From Stenotrophomonas aracearum (GTDB lineage Bacteria > Pseudomonadota > Gammaproteobacteria > Xanthomonadales > Xanthomonadaceae): a DNA stretch of 64,000 nucleotides. Both the position numbers and the translations under genes were made by a program. A model generated the notes under the pieces. It made no database searches and was not told where the DNA came from. It saw only the letters and a program-made list of their open reading frames with translations. Numbering within the stretch: the stretch's first letter is position 1; each line of letters starts with the position of its first letter. Below, in pieces: positions 12,001 through 19,138 of this stretch. Where the stretch lies: positions 62,001 to 126,000 of the forward strand of contig NZ_CP115543.1 of the NCBI RefSeq assembly GCF_031834615.1. The letters run 5' to 3'.

Positions 12001-12896
12001 GCGAAGGCCACCGACCGGTCCCAAGCTTCGTCCGCCGCGCCCAGCCGGTGCAGGGCATGCACCAGCGCATCGCTGCCGGCCAGCGAGGCGGCCACCAGGT
12101 CGGCCTGGTACTCCATCTCGCGCGACAGGGCACGCTCGGACAGCGCGACCACGCTGAAGGCGGTGTCCACCAGCGAGCGGATGGCCCAGACCACGAGCGA
12201 GAGCAGCCAGCCCACCCAGGCGATGCGGAAGTCCGTACGCGAAAGGCCGGCCAGGAAGGTATCCAGCGCATCGCGCCGGGCCACCAGCTGGCTGGCGATC
12301 TGGTGGGCCACGTACACCCAGCGCCCCACCGCCATCGTGCGCTGCGCGAAGTGGCCGAACTCATGGCCCAGCACCGCCTTGAACTCGGTCAGGTTCAGCG
12401 CATTGACCAGCGCCAGCCCGATGTCCAGGTTCTTGCGCGAGGGCAGCAGCAGGTTGAACAGCGAAAGGTCGTAGAAGACTCCGGCGTTGACCCGCGAGGA
12501 CAGATACACGCGCTTGGGCCGCGGCGCGCCGGCCTCGTCGGCCAGGCGGCGCAGGAATGCGAACAGCTCGGGCTGGTCGGCCGGCTTGAGCTCCAGCTCC
12601 TTGGAGGCCTGGCCACGCTTGAGGAAGATCAGCCCCTTGGCCATGAACGCGGCCAGGAACAGCGCGCACACGCCCACGATGATGTTCACCAGCGTGTTGC
12701 CGCCCTCGCCGGACACAAGCGTGCGGAGTACACGGAACGCGGTCCAGCCAAACCAGCCCATCAGGGCAAAGTAGGCAGCGGCGAAACTCAGCAGGCCGGC
12801 CACCGCAAGCCATGCATGGCGTCGGTACGCGGAGCTGGGTGCGGTCAACTGAGCAGGCACGGCCGAAGGCCCCGCCGGATAAAGCGAATCCAACAT
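9075..12896 (-). CDS. Giant membrane-bound M48-family zinc metalloprotease
   Basis: The protein has about 1273 residues, roughly four times a standard HtpX/Ste24 protein. Two N-terminal membrane helices (about 27-51 and 69-92) precede the M48 catalytic motif HEFGH (His178, Glu179, His182); the third ligand lies in EYQADLVAA. A central helix-rich region with coiled-coil character follows, then a third membrane segment (ASVAAAIVVGVLVFGM). The remaining ~500 residues are likely extracytoplasmic and repeat-like (TPR-type helices). I prefer the ATG at 12896 because AGGGG lies six bases upstream; an ATG at 12902 is the alternative. It probably acts on membrane or envelope proteins. A CPBP protease gene follows upstream on the same strand. 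Confidence 0.88.
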   Translation of the reverse strand: MLDSLYPAGPSAVPAQLTAPSSAYRRHAWLAVAGLLSFAAAYFALMGWFGWTAFRVLRTLVSGEGGNTLVNIIVGVCALFLAAFMAKGLIFLKRGQASKELELKPADQPELFAFLRRLADEAGAPRPKRVYLSSRVNAGVFYDLSLFNLLLPSRKNLDIGLALVNALNLTEFKAVLGHEFGHFAQRTMAVGRWVYVAHQIASQLVARRDALDTFLAGLSRTDFRIAWVGWLLSLVVWAIRSLVDTAFSVVALSERALSREMEYQADLVAASLAGSDALVHALHRLGAADEAWDRSVAFASREFEAGRAVADLFAVQTRMLANLRRVSPDPLYADPPQLPESDREQHRVFRSAMVRVPQMWSTHPANADRENNLKRRYVAAAIDERPAMLLFRDADALRHQITRDMLRETPPAFADGAETLSRLDAEFDIRAMHHRYQGTYLRRSFVRGVATPAELFLRTLTPLDNTEVRERIAGLYAARHGQALQQLRVLEEERATLDAARLGHLRASGNRVHWRGQVLDARRLGPAIATLDAEIAPLRQAVVQHDQECRSLHRLAARRNSEGWEAVLEGQVALLHFCEHVEADLRDVYGVFVNTLHVVTADKRVSDKEMRRLLGDADRVQRALEFIYGRAGDCVVDATVVEHGGQPLAQALGELGLLGPSQQNINDWVQRAGGWVAHTCGTLSLLRAAALEALLANEDAVVGRLDSGEAAPAAPTPSRVPAGYPVLVPGQERKLQTKLGWWDRFQTADGWAASVVRASVAAAIVVGVLVFGMHTGTATVSLYNGLATAVRVTVDGTTVALQPQQSATMDVAPGTAHKVVTHSADGQLIESFDSERMPGRSHFTYNVAGAAPLVEWTAVYGGAEGAPERKLGAQRWSATDADVVLETPPTSISTKYGTGGTRSVLTAMGDLSPQQQLGFVNSDEQRAALVMAHARWDAPGSRHLTTWLSAAAMYSDNMPGLIADRLTRYPEDVATLRMEQELGEGQAHEAVCARQRQMSERKPESSSLAYLAVRCMADGPEQDEAFSAGHRRWPQEPWFALASGYVLAARGDWAGANEVLSKSAMSEQTAEFVAPELARIKRMLGASPGEIESLASQSAHLTNMLALDSGEATGSPYDAYLPLGRGEYAQALELAQADAELLPRMVRLVAASDGASADVAEKAWGLPAEAGVDGDSIWTMWALALRHGRDEATWREKVLATDPDEAARMVAFVDAVRANASVQQAEAVLGHVNPSNRGYAYTVAAVVRGQSCPQVWREGAKRLLFGSERPHLM

Positions 12897-13030
12897 GATC
12901 ATCCCCCTGTTGTAGTGCCCCGCGCGGTCCCCCCGGACATGGCGCGGAACGTACCCGGCGTCATGCCCGGTCCCGGGGCGATTGTGCACTTTGTCTGGCG
13001 GGTGCGATATAGGCCCAGGCCTTTATCTGA

Positions 13031-13660
13031 TTACAGATTTGGATAGACCGGAACCCAGTGTGTAATCACCAGGTTGATTACCCCGTGGATAACCGCCCGC
13101 TGCAGGGTATCCAGCTTGAATGAGTACACGCTGGCGCAGAGGGCCACCGAGACGAGGAAGGCAGACACCATTGCATCGGTGTGGACCCATGCGAACAAGG
13201 CACTAACGCCCAGGGAAGCGAGGAATCTGCCGAGGTAATGCGCAGAGCCGGACCGCAGCAGGTGCCTGACCACCTTTTCCTCGAACAGGGGCGCGACAAT
13301 ACAGCCCGTAACCAGACCAAGCAGGTAGTAGGCGACCGGGACCTTGTCCCATGTCAGCCACTGCGGGTTGTGCCGGTCCGGATAGCCTACGAACGCTACC
13401 CAGAGAGCACCGCCCAGAAGGCCAAGCGAAACCAGGATCAGGACAAGCTTCCCCGACCATGCCGCGCGCTCCTCACGGGGGAACAGCCACATGCAGACCA
13501 GGAAGGCGGCCAGCTCCGTCATCGCCTTCGAACCGAAGACGTCGAACGCGTTGAGCAATCCCTGTCCCGCGCCAACGGCGATGGTTGCGATGGCCGCGAC
13601 GAAGATCCTGTTCTCGGGTTTGCTGACAGGCCGCCAGAATGAAGCCACGGAAGGACTCAC
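13031..13660 (-). CDS. CPBP-family intramembrane glutamic protease
   Basis: The 209-residue protein has about six hydrophobic helices and the CPBP (CAAX protease/Abi) motifs: Glu127-Glu128 with Arg132 (FEEKVVR), His160 (FAWVH), and His192 with Asn196 (HGVIN). Relatives cleave prenylated or bacterial membrane proteins, and some protect bacteriocin producers. The predicted start is GTG at 13660 without a strong ribosome site, so the N-terminus is uncertain. It lies upstream of the giant M48 gene on the same strand, about 135 bp away. Confidence 0.85.
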   Translation of the reverse strand: MSPSVASFWRPVSKPENRIFVAAIATIAVGAGQGLLNAFDVFGSKAMTELAAFLVCMWLFPREERAAWSGKLVLILVSLGLLGGALWVAFVGYPDRHNPQWLTWDKVPVAYYLLGLVTGCIVAPLFEEKVVRHLLRSGSAHYLGRFLASLGVSALFAWVHTDAMVSAFLVSVALCASVYSFKLDTLQRAVIHGVINLVITHWVPVYPNL

Positions 13661-13678
13661 AGAAGAGGTCGATCTGGA

Positions 13679-14008
13679 TCATTCATCGTCCCAAGGCCCA
13701 ACCCTGAAGCTAACGCGCCCCTCCTTGATGCTCATGATCCAGGTTGACTTGAACTCTTCACCAAGACACCGCACCTCCAGCATCCCATCGGTAACCAATG
13801 GGGCCATCTCTGCAAAAAGGGTCTGGAGATAAGCGGGGTGTAGGTTGCAGCTAGCCTCGCCCTGTTCAAAGGATTTACGCAGCTGATCGAGCACGTCCGG
13901 ATGAACACCGTCGCGCTTCAAGTTAGAAGCAACCTCGGCTTCCACAGTTTCGAACGCAACCTCTAAGTCCCCGACGTTCGACACTTGGACGATCGTGTAC
14001 CAACTCAT
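13679..14008 (-). CDS. Uncharacterised acidic protein
   Basis: The 109-residue cytoplasmic protein has no recognised domain. It starts MSWYTIVQVSNVGDLEVAFE and is acidic, with no membrane segment. A very good Shine-Dalgarno (AAGGAG, six bases from ATG) supports it as a real gene. Its compact alpha/beta-looking sequence resembles small immunity or accessory proteins only in general character. It lies just upstream of the CPBP gene, about 18 bp away, so the two may be co-transcribed. Confidence 0.72.
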   Translation of the reverse strand: MSWYTIVQVSNVGDLEVAFETVEAEVASNLKRDGVHPDVLDQLRKSFEQGEASCNLHPAYLQTLFAEMAPLVTDGMLEVRCLGEEFKSTWIMSIKEGRVSFRVGPWDDE

Positions 14009-14096
14009 TCCACGCTCCTTGTGATCACTTCTGAAAATTTGGCCATTCCCAAGAAACGCCGATTAATGCTGTCAGGTCCGCCTGGGCTGCTGAAGG

Positions 14097-14585
14097 CTAC
14101 TTTTTCCTGATCCGCTCAACCGGTTGGAACTGGCCGTTGCCCATGCGAGCTATGTGGATAAAATCCAAGTCTTCTGGAAGCTCAACACGCACCACTTCTT
14201 CAATCCATTCGTCAGAGTAGTCAAGACCTTCCTCGGGTTCGAAGGACGGATTCCATGATATCTCGTACATGGGAAGCGTCTCGGAAATCAGGTAGCGAAC
14301 AGCAAACACTGCGAGAGGGCTTTGTCGCAGACCAATCCGACGTGCTTGTCTCCAGAACGCCGGATACTTCGCCGACGAGACCTCCTCTGCTTTGGCCAAA
14401 GCGTGACTGACGTCAGCGAAAGCGCTATCTACACTGATCTGCGCGATGCTCAGTTGCTGATCCATCGGATGGGCAGCGTCGTACTCCACGTAGATCATGG
14501 TTGAGCCATGCTGGAACTCGCATACGCTCGGATCTGTGTGTGTCCAGTTGCCCAGCATCCTGGCGGGGTGAAGCGATACAGTCAC
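14097..14585 (-). CDS. Uncharacterised protein
   Basis: The 162-residue soluble protein is not recognised. It starts MTVSLHPARMLGNWTHTDPS and carries an acidic stretch (EPEEGLDYSDEWIEEVVRVELPED) near the C-terminus. GTG at 14585 gives the longest form; an ATG nine codons further in is possible. The base composition of 14030-14640 is less GC-rich than the neighbouring metabolic genes, which would fit accessory DNA. No function is proposed. Confidence 0.68.
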   Translation of the reverse strand: MTVSLHPARMLGNWTHTDPSVCEFQHGSTMIYVEYDAAHPMDQQLSIAQISVDSAFADVSHALAKAEEVSSAKYPAFWRQARRIGLRQSPLAVFAVRYLISETLPMYEISWNPSFEPEEGLDYSDEWIEEVVRVELPEDLDFIHIARMGNGQFQPVERIRKK

Positions 14586-14825
14586 TTGAAAAAGCCCCAG
14601 AATTTGTACTTACCAGATCAAAGAGGTCGATAACTCACAACGGGTAGAGCCCTGCTATACAGCCCTGGGGAGTGGCAAACTGCTTCACCAACGTGTAGCT
14701 GCGGTAAGGCACGCTCTGCCCCGTCACCACTGGCCCTTCTCGCTGTGCTTCATGCGTGATCCTTCACTTGCGATGCGAGAAGTAGCACATTATCCGATTC
14801 AAGTATGACTGGCGGAGCTAACCCG

Positions 14826-15194
14826 ATGAAGATCAGATTGATCCTGGCCATGGCAATAGCTCAAACGGCGCTCACCGGCAGTGCGACAGCCGCGCCGAGC
14901 GAAGCGGCGCGCGGCGAAATCGAGTCCTTGATCGGCGCCTTGGACGGTTCAACCTGCCGCTTCCAGCGCAACGGCAGCTGGCACGATGCTGCCGAAGCCC
15001 GGGCGCACCTGCAGCGCAAGTACGACTACCTGCTCAAGAAGGACAAGGTGGATACCGCCGAGCAGTTCATCGAGCGGGCGGCCAGCCGCAGCAGCATGAG
15101 CGGCAAGCCCTACCGGATCGCCTGCCCGGGGCAGCCCGAGCAGACTGCGGCGTCGTGGTTTGGCGCGCGGCTGCAGGCGCTGCGGACGCGCTGA
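14826..15194 (+). CDS. DUF5329-like secreted protein
   Basis: The 122-residue protein has a clear signal peptide (MKIRLILAMAIAQTALTGSATAA). The mature part starts with EAARGEIESLIGALDGSTCRF and ends near a second cysteine (YRIACPG), so one periplasmic disulfide is likely. The sequence fits the DUF5329 family of unknown function. The ATG at 14826 is chosen because GGAG precedes it and the signal peptide begins there; an in-frame ATG seven codons upstream would spoil the signal. Confidence 0.82.
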   Translation: MKIRLILAMAIAQTALTGSATAAPSEAARGEIESLIGALDGSTCRFQRNGSWHDAAEARAHLQRKYDYLLKKDKVDTAEQFIERAASRSSMSGKPYRIACPGQPEQTAASWFGARLQALRTR

Positions 15195-15207
15195 ACCCGG
15201 GCTCCTC

Positions 15208-15519
15208 TCAGTCCGCGACCTCGCCGTATCTCACAGCGAGCACTTTGGCATTTTCGGGCGGCGCATCGCGCCAGTTCGGCCGCACGGTGATCTCGTCGAC
15301 CCTGCCCTCGATCCTGATCTCCGACCCCACCTCGAACCCCAGGCCACGCAGCCAGGCGCCGCGGATCATCACGAAGGGGATGGGGCCGTACTCGTCGCGG
15401 TCGAGGGCGTTGATCTGCGGCACAGCGCGTACGCTGCGGAGCTGGACGGCCTTCAAGGTCTCGTCGCGGGGAGTGAGCCGGCTGTCGTCCGGGTGAACCT
15501 GCTTCAAGTTCGCATTCAT
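15208..15519 (-). CDS. SymE-like toxin-domain protein
   Basis: The 103-residue protein ends in a SymE-type domain (GAWLRGLGFEVGSEIRIEGR, then VDEITVRPN), an AbrB-like swapped-hairpin fold used by E. coli SymE, the toxin of a type I system repressed by the antisense RNA SymR. The ATG at 15519 has GGAGG eight bases upstream. The leader is unusually structured. Many SymE homologues are chromosomal orphans with no demonstrated toxicity, so activity is not assumed. Confidence 0.8.
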   Translation of the reverse strand: MNANLKQVHPDDSRLTPRDETLKAVQLRSVRAVPQINALDRDEYGPIPFVMIRGAWLRGLGFEVGSEIRIEGRVDEITVRPNWRDAPPENAKVLAVRYGEVAD

Positions 15520-15846
15520 GGATGTACCTCCAATTCCAACAGGGAATGGCCCTCGCCGGTAAGGGCGAGGGCGTCGGGAGGTCAAAAACCGAAAGCAACC
15601 GATCGGCGGGCGTATTCCCCCGTGGAGGGTCTTGTATTAGCCGCCCTCCCGACATGGGTTATCCACAAGTTTGGTTGCTTTGGAGTTTTTGCGCTCCGGC
15701 GCGAACCTTGCGGAGATCGAGCGGGAAACACAAAGCGTTTGTTTCTGTTGATTTTTCCGTTTCGATAGACGGCGCCTACTGATTGACGCGTCTGACCCGT
15801 GCAGCATCCAAAATGCTGTATTCACATGTGAACGCGGTCGCAGTTC
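15520..15846. other. Structured intergenic region upstream of the SymE-like gene
   Basis: This 327-bp stretch has no convincing gene. It contains a perfect 9-bp hairpin (GCCCTCGCC at 15549-15557 with GGCGAGGGC at 15564-15572). Next to it is a perfect 9-bp long-range stem (GTCGGGAGG at 15573-15581 with CCTCCCGAC at 15645-15653) that closes a 63-nt loop containing a smaller GGAGGG/CCCTCC pairing. On the minus strand this would be the leader of the SymE-like mRNA; on the plus strand it could be an antisense RNA. Further right (15654-15846) the sequence is AT-richer with nothing recognisable. Confidence 0.55.
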
Positions 15847-16557
15847 TCACCCAGCGCCAAACAGCTTCTGTGCGTTCTGGAACAGGATCCAGCTTGTCGC
15901 AATGAACTTGTCCCCGCCCTCGGGGCGGTTCCCCCGGTGGGTGTGCGTGAAGGCCGTGGGCGCGATCAGCAGGCTGCCGGTGCGTGGCGCGATCTTCCGC
16001 TCCTGGAACAGGAATTCGGTTTCCCCCGCGTCGAATTCGTCATTGAGGTACAGCGTCCATAGCAGGTGGCGATGCAGGGTCTCTCCTGCGGGGTCTCGCG
16101 GATACAGCTCGCAATGCCAGTAGGGGTAGCCGCCCTCGCCTGCCGCATACCACTGCAGGTTGATGGCGCCCGGGCGCAGGCACGTGCGGGCCAGTTCGGA
16201 GAGCGCGTTGTCGTCCATGCCGGGAAAATCATCGGCGCGCAGGCGGCGTGCGCTGCCATCGGTGTCTTGGACCTGCAACATGAGCGGAGAAATCAGCGCC
16301 TGTGGATAACGGCGTAGATAACTCAAAACCCCGCTGAATACTGCCTGCTGCAGCTGGATTTCCACCTGGCGCCATTCCGGGCGGCCGCTGATACGGAGAT
16401 CCTTGCTGTGCTTGAGTTCCGGGAAGACGCCGCTGCCAACCTCGCCGGGCACCAACTGTGCGCTGGCTCGCATCTGGGCCAAGATGGCGGCGCAGGCGTC
16501 GGCGGGAATGGCGTTGTGGATTACTTCGATGAAGTCGCGCGGTGTTTCGGCCGTCAT
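15847..16557 (-). CDS. 2OG-Fe(II) oxygenase family protein
   Basis: The protein has 236 residues. The double-stranded beta-helix has the iron ligands visible as HCELYPRD (replacing the usual HxD region), with a C-terminal HTHRGNRPEGGDKF segment supplying the distal His and the Arg that binds 2-oxoglutarate. Family members hydroxylate prolines or small molecules using 2-oxoglutarate and O2. The start at 16557 gives a family-typical N-terminus (MTAETPRDFIEVIHNAIP); the frame extends further upstream, but only as antisense or shadow of fbp. It follows fbp on the same strand beyond a strong hairpin. Substrate unknown. Confidence 0.82.
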   Translation of the reverse strand: MTAETPRDFIEVIHNAIPADACAAILAQMRASAQLVPGEVGSGVFPELKHSKDLRISGRPEWRQVEIQLQQAVFSGVLSYLRRYPQALISPLMLQVQDTDGSARRLRADDFPGMDDNALSELARTCLRPGAINLQWYAAGEGGYPYWHCELYPRDPAGETLHRHLLWTLYLNDEFDAGETEFLFQERKIAPRTGSLLIAPTAFTHTHRGNRPEGGDKFIATSWILFQNAQKLFGAG

Positions 16558-16610
16558 GGGGTCATCCGTGGGCGTTTGAGCCCGATGGTGACCTGTGTTG
16601 GTGCACGTGT

Positions 16611-16638
16611 CACCCCGTTGCCATGTGGCAACGGGGTG
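16611..16638 (-). terminator. Perfect 12-bp hairpin after fbp
   Basis: CACCCCGTTGCC and GGCAACGGGGTG pair perfectly around a four-base loop. It lies 9 bp beyond the fbp stop. It lacks a clear U-run, so it may terminate weakly or protect the mRNA end. Confidence 0.6.
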
Positions 16639-16646
16639 GCGCGCGG

Positions 16647-17660
16647 TCAGGCCTGCGCGTCGTGCTCGCGGTGGTAACGGGTGGCTTCGGCCACTTCGTT
16701 GCGCGAACCCAGGAACACCGGCACGCGCTGGTGCAGCTGGTCCGGCTGGATGTCCAGGATGCGCTCGCGGCCGGTGGTGGCGGCGCCGCCGGCCTGTTCC
16801 ACCAGCAGGCCCATCGGGTTGGCTTCGTACATCAGGCGCAGCTTGCCGGCCTTGCCCGGGTCTTTCTTGTCCCACGGGTAGATGAAGATGCCGCCGCGGG
16901 TAAGGATGCGGTGCACGTCCGCCACCATGCTGGCGATCCAGCGCATGTTGAAGTTCTTGCCGCGCGCGCCTTCCTTGCCGGCCAGCAGGTCCTGCACGTA
17001 GCCCTGCATGGGGGCTTCCCAGTGCCGCTGGTTGGACATGTTGATGGCGAATTCCTGGGTGTCTTCGGGAATCTGCATGCCGCGCTGGGTCAGCACGAAC
17101 TCGCCGGTTTCACGGTCCAGGGTGAAAGAGTGGGTGCCGTGGCCGGTGGTCAGCACCATCTGGGTGCTGGGACCATAGATGCAGTAGCCGGCGGCAATCT
17201 GGGCGGTGCCCGGCTGCAGGAAGCTGGCGTCGGTGGGCTGCTCGGTACCGGCCGGGCTGCGCAGCACCGAGAAGATGGTGCCGACCGAGACGTTCACGTC
17301 GATGTTGGAGCTGCCGTCCAGGGGATCGAACAGGAGCAGGAAGTCGCCGCGCGGGTAGGTGTCCGGCACCGGCTGGCAGTGGTCCATTTCCTCGGAGGCG
17401 CAGGCGGCGAGGTGGCCGCCCCAGGCGTTGGCTTCGAGAAGGATCTCGTTGCTGATGACGTCCAGTTTCTTCTGCGCTTCGCCCTGTACGTTGCCGGTGC
17501 CTGCATCGCCGAGTACGCCACCCAGCGCGCCCTTGCTGACCGCGATGGAGATGTTGGTGCAGGCGCGGCCCACCACTGCAATGAGCTGGCGCAGGTCGGC
17601 GTTGATGCGGCCGGCGTGCTGCTCTTCGATGAGGTACCGGGTAAGCGACGTACGGGACAT
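16647..17660 (-). CDS. fbp: Class I fructose-1,6-bisphosphatase
   Basis: The 337-residue protein has the full length of the family. It hydrolyses fructose-1,6-bisphosphate to fructose-6-phosphate in gluconeogenesis. The metal-binding [10 protein letters not shown] motif spans residues 112-121 (Asp112, Asp115), with an upstream acidic SEEMD (89-93). The phosphate-binding region includes [16 protein letters not shown] and [22 protein letters not shown]. The cell needs it to build hexoses from the three-carbon products of the Entner-Doudoroff-type route encoded further right, although the genes are not linked. Confidence 0.96.
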   Translation of the reverse strand: MSRTSLTRYLIEEQHAGRINADLRQLIAVVGRACTNISIAVSKGALGGVLGDAGTGNVQGEAQKKLDVISNEILLEANAWGGHLAACASEEMDHCQPVPDTYPRGDFLLLFDPLDGSSNIDVNVSVGTIFSVLRSPAGTEQPTDASFLQPGTAQIAAGYCIYGPSTQMVLTTGHGTHSFTLDRETGEFVLTQRGMQIPEDTQEFAINMSNQRHWEAPMQGYVQDLLAGKEGARGKNFNMRWIASMVADVHRILTRGGIFIYPWDKKDPGKAGKLRLMYEANPMGLLVEQAGGAATTGRERILDIQPDQLHQRVPVFLGSRNEVAEATRYHREHDAQA

Positions 17661-17762
17661 GGAATGGCTGCCAAAGACATTTCGGGGGCCGTATTGTGGC
17701 CCGTCGCTGGCGGTATTACGAGGCAGGTTTCCCCGTAAACGGTTTCATGGCGGCCAGATACA

Positions 17763-17789
17763 ACAACGGCCGCACTGGGCGGCCGTTGT
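17763..17789 (-). terminator. Rho-independent terminator of tyrB
   Basis: An 11-bp stem (ACAACGGCCGC with GCGGCCGTTGT, five-base loop) lies 20 bp past the tyrB stop. On the minus strand it is followed by a T-rich tail (TGTATCT). Confidence 0.75.
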
Positions 17790-17808
17790 GTTCAAACCGT
17801 TACGAAGC

Positions 17809-19011
17809 TCAGCCCTTGGCGACGGTCGCCACGGCCTTGGCCACGTACTCCAGGTTGCCCTGGTTGAGCGCGGCCACGCAGATGCGGCCGGTGCCGACGG
17901 CATAGATGCCGTACTCGTCGCGCAGGCGGTCCACCTGCGGGCGGCTCAGGCCCGAGTACGAGAACATGCCGGCCTGGTCGTTGATGAAGGCGAACTCCGG
18001 TGCACCGGCGGCCACCAGCTTGTCTACCAGGCCATGGCGCAGGGCGTGGATGCGCTCGCGCATTTCGGTCAGTTCCTGCTCCCACAGCTGGCGCAGCTCG
18101 GGGCTGGTCAGCACGCCGGCCACCAGTGCAGCGCCGTGGTTGGACGGGCTGGAGTAGATGGTGCGGATGATGCGCTTGACCTGCGACTGCACGGCCTTGG
18201 CCGCGTCAGCGGTGGGCGCCACGATCGACAGCGCGCCAATGCGTTCGCCGTACAGCGAGAACGACTTGGAGTACGAGTTGGCGACCACGAAGCTGTCGAT
18301 GCCGGCCTCGGCAATGATGCGCACGGCCGCGCCGTCCTGTTCGATGCCCTTGTCGAAGCCCTGGTAGGCCATGTCGATGAAGGGGAACAGCTGGCGTTCC
18401 TTCAGCAGCTCGGCCACCTGCTTCCACTGGGCCACGGTGAGGTCGGCGCCGGTGGGGTTGTGGCAGCAGGCATGCAGCAGCACCACGGTGCCCGGCTGCA
18501 GCTTGTTCAGGTCGGCCACCATGGCGTCGAAGTCCACGCCGTGGGTCTTCGGGTCGAAGTAGCTGTATTCCACCACTTCGAAGCCGGCCGCGCCGAACAC
18601 CGCGCGGTGGTTTTCCCAGCTGGGGTTGCTGATGGCGATGGTGGCGTGCGGCAGCAGGCGGTGCAGCAGGTCCGCGCCAACGCGCAGGGCGCCGCTGCCA
18701 CCAATGGTCTGCGAGGTCGCCACGCGGCCGGCAGCCAGCAGCGGGGAGTCTTTGCCGAACACCAGTTCGCGGGTGGCCTGGTTGTAGGCGGGCAGGCCGT
18801 CGATGGGCAGGTAGCCGCGCGGCTTGGCCTCGTTGGCCAGCTGCTGCTCGATCTGCTTCACGGCGCGAAGCAGCGGAATACGGCCGCTTTCGTCGTAGTA
18901 GATGCCCACGCCCAGGTTGACCTTGGTGGGTCGGCTGTCGGCGTTGTACGCTTCGGTCAGACCCAGGATCGGGTCGCCCGGGACCAGTTCCACATTTGCA
19001 AAGAAGGACAC
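17809..19011 (-). CDS. tyrB: Aromatic amino acid aminotransferase
   Basis: The 400-residue fold-type I PLP aminotransferase is of the usual length for AspC/TyrB. It starts SFFANVELVPGDPILGLTEA, has the cofactor-binding HACCHNPTG and the Schiff-base lysine in SYSKSFSLYGER, and ends with GRICVAALN, which supplies the carboxylate-binding Arg. It interconverts aromatic amino acids or aspartate with their keto acids using 2-oxoglutarate. The start is GTG at 19011 with AAAGAG upstream; a longer in-frame reading upstream has no family similarity. AspC specificity cannot be excluded. Confidence 0.93.
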   Translation of the reverse strand: MSFFANVELVPGDPILGLTEAYNADSRPTKVNLGVGIYYDESGRIPLLRAVKQIEQQLANEAKPRGYLPIDGLPAYNQATRELVFGKDSPLLAAGRVATSQTIGGSGALRVGADLLHRLLPHATIAISNPSWENHRAVFGAAGFEVVEYSYFDPKTHGVDFDAMVADLNKLQPGTVVLLHACCHNPTGADLTVAQWKQVAELLKERQLFPFIDMAYQGFDKGIEQDGAAVRIIAEAGIDSFVVANSYSKSFSLYGERIGALSIVAPTADAAKAVQSQVKRIIRTIYSSPSNHGAALVAGVLTSPELRQLWEQELTEMRERIHALRHGLVDKLVAAGAPEFAFINDQAGMFSYSGLSRPQVDRLRDEYGIYAVGTGRICVAALNQGNLEYVAKAVATVAKG

Positions 19012-19138
19012 GGCGGTACTCTTTCGATGACGGAGGGGGGGACCGCATCGTAACAAAGCCGCAGCGGGGGCGCGGCGCCTGCCGTCACGTTGAAGTCCGT
19101 ACCCTGTCGTGCGGTACCTGTTTTCCGGAGAGCCCCCT

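Noticed and set aside
10863..13046. Open frame of about 727 codons on the plus strand
   Set aside because: It is antisense to the M48 protease, rich in His, Arg and Gln, with no domain or ribosome site. Long antisense frames are normal at this GC content.
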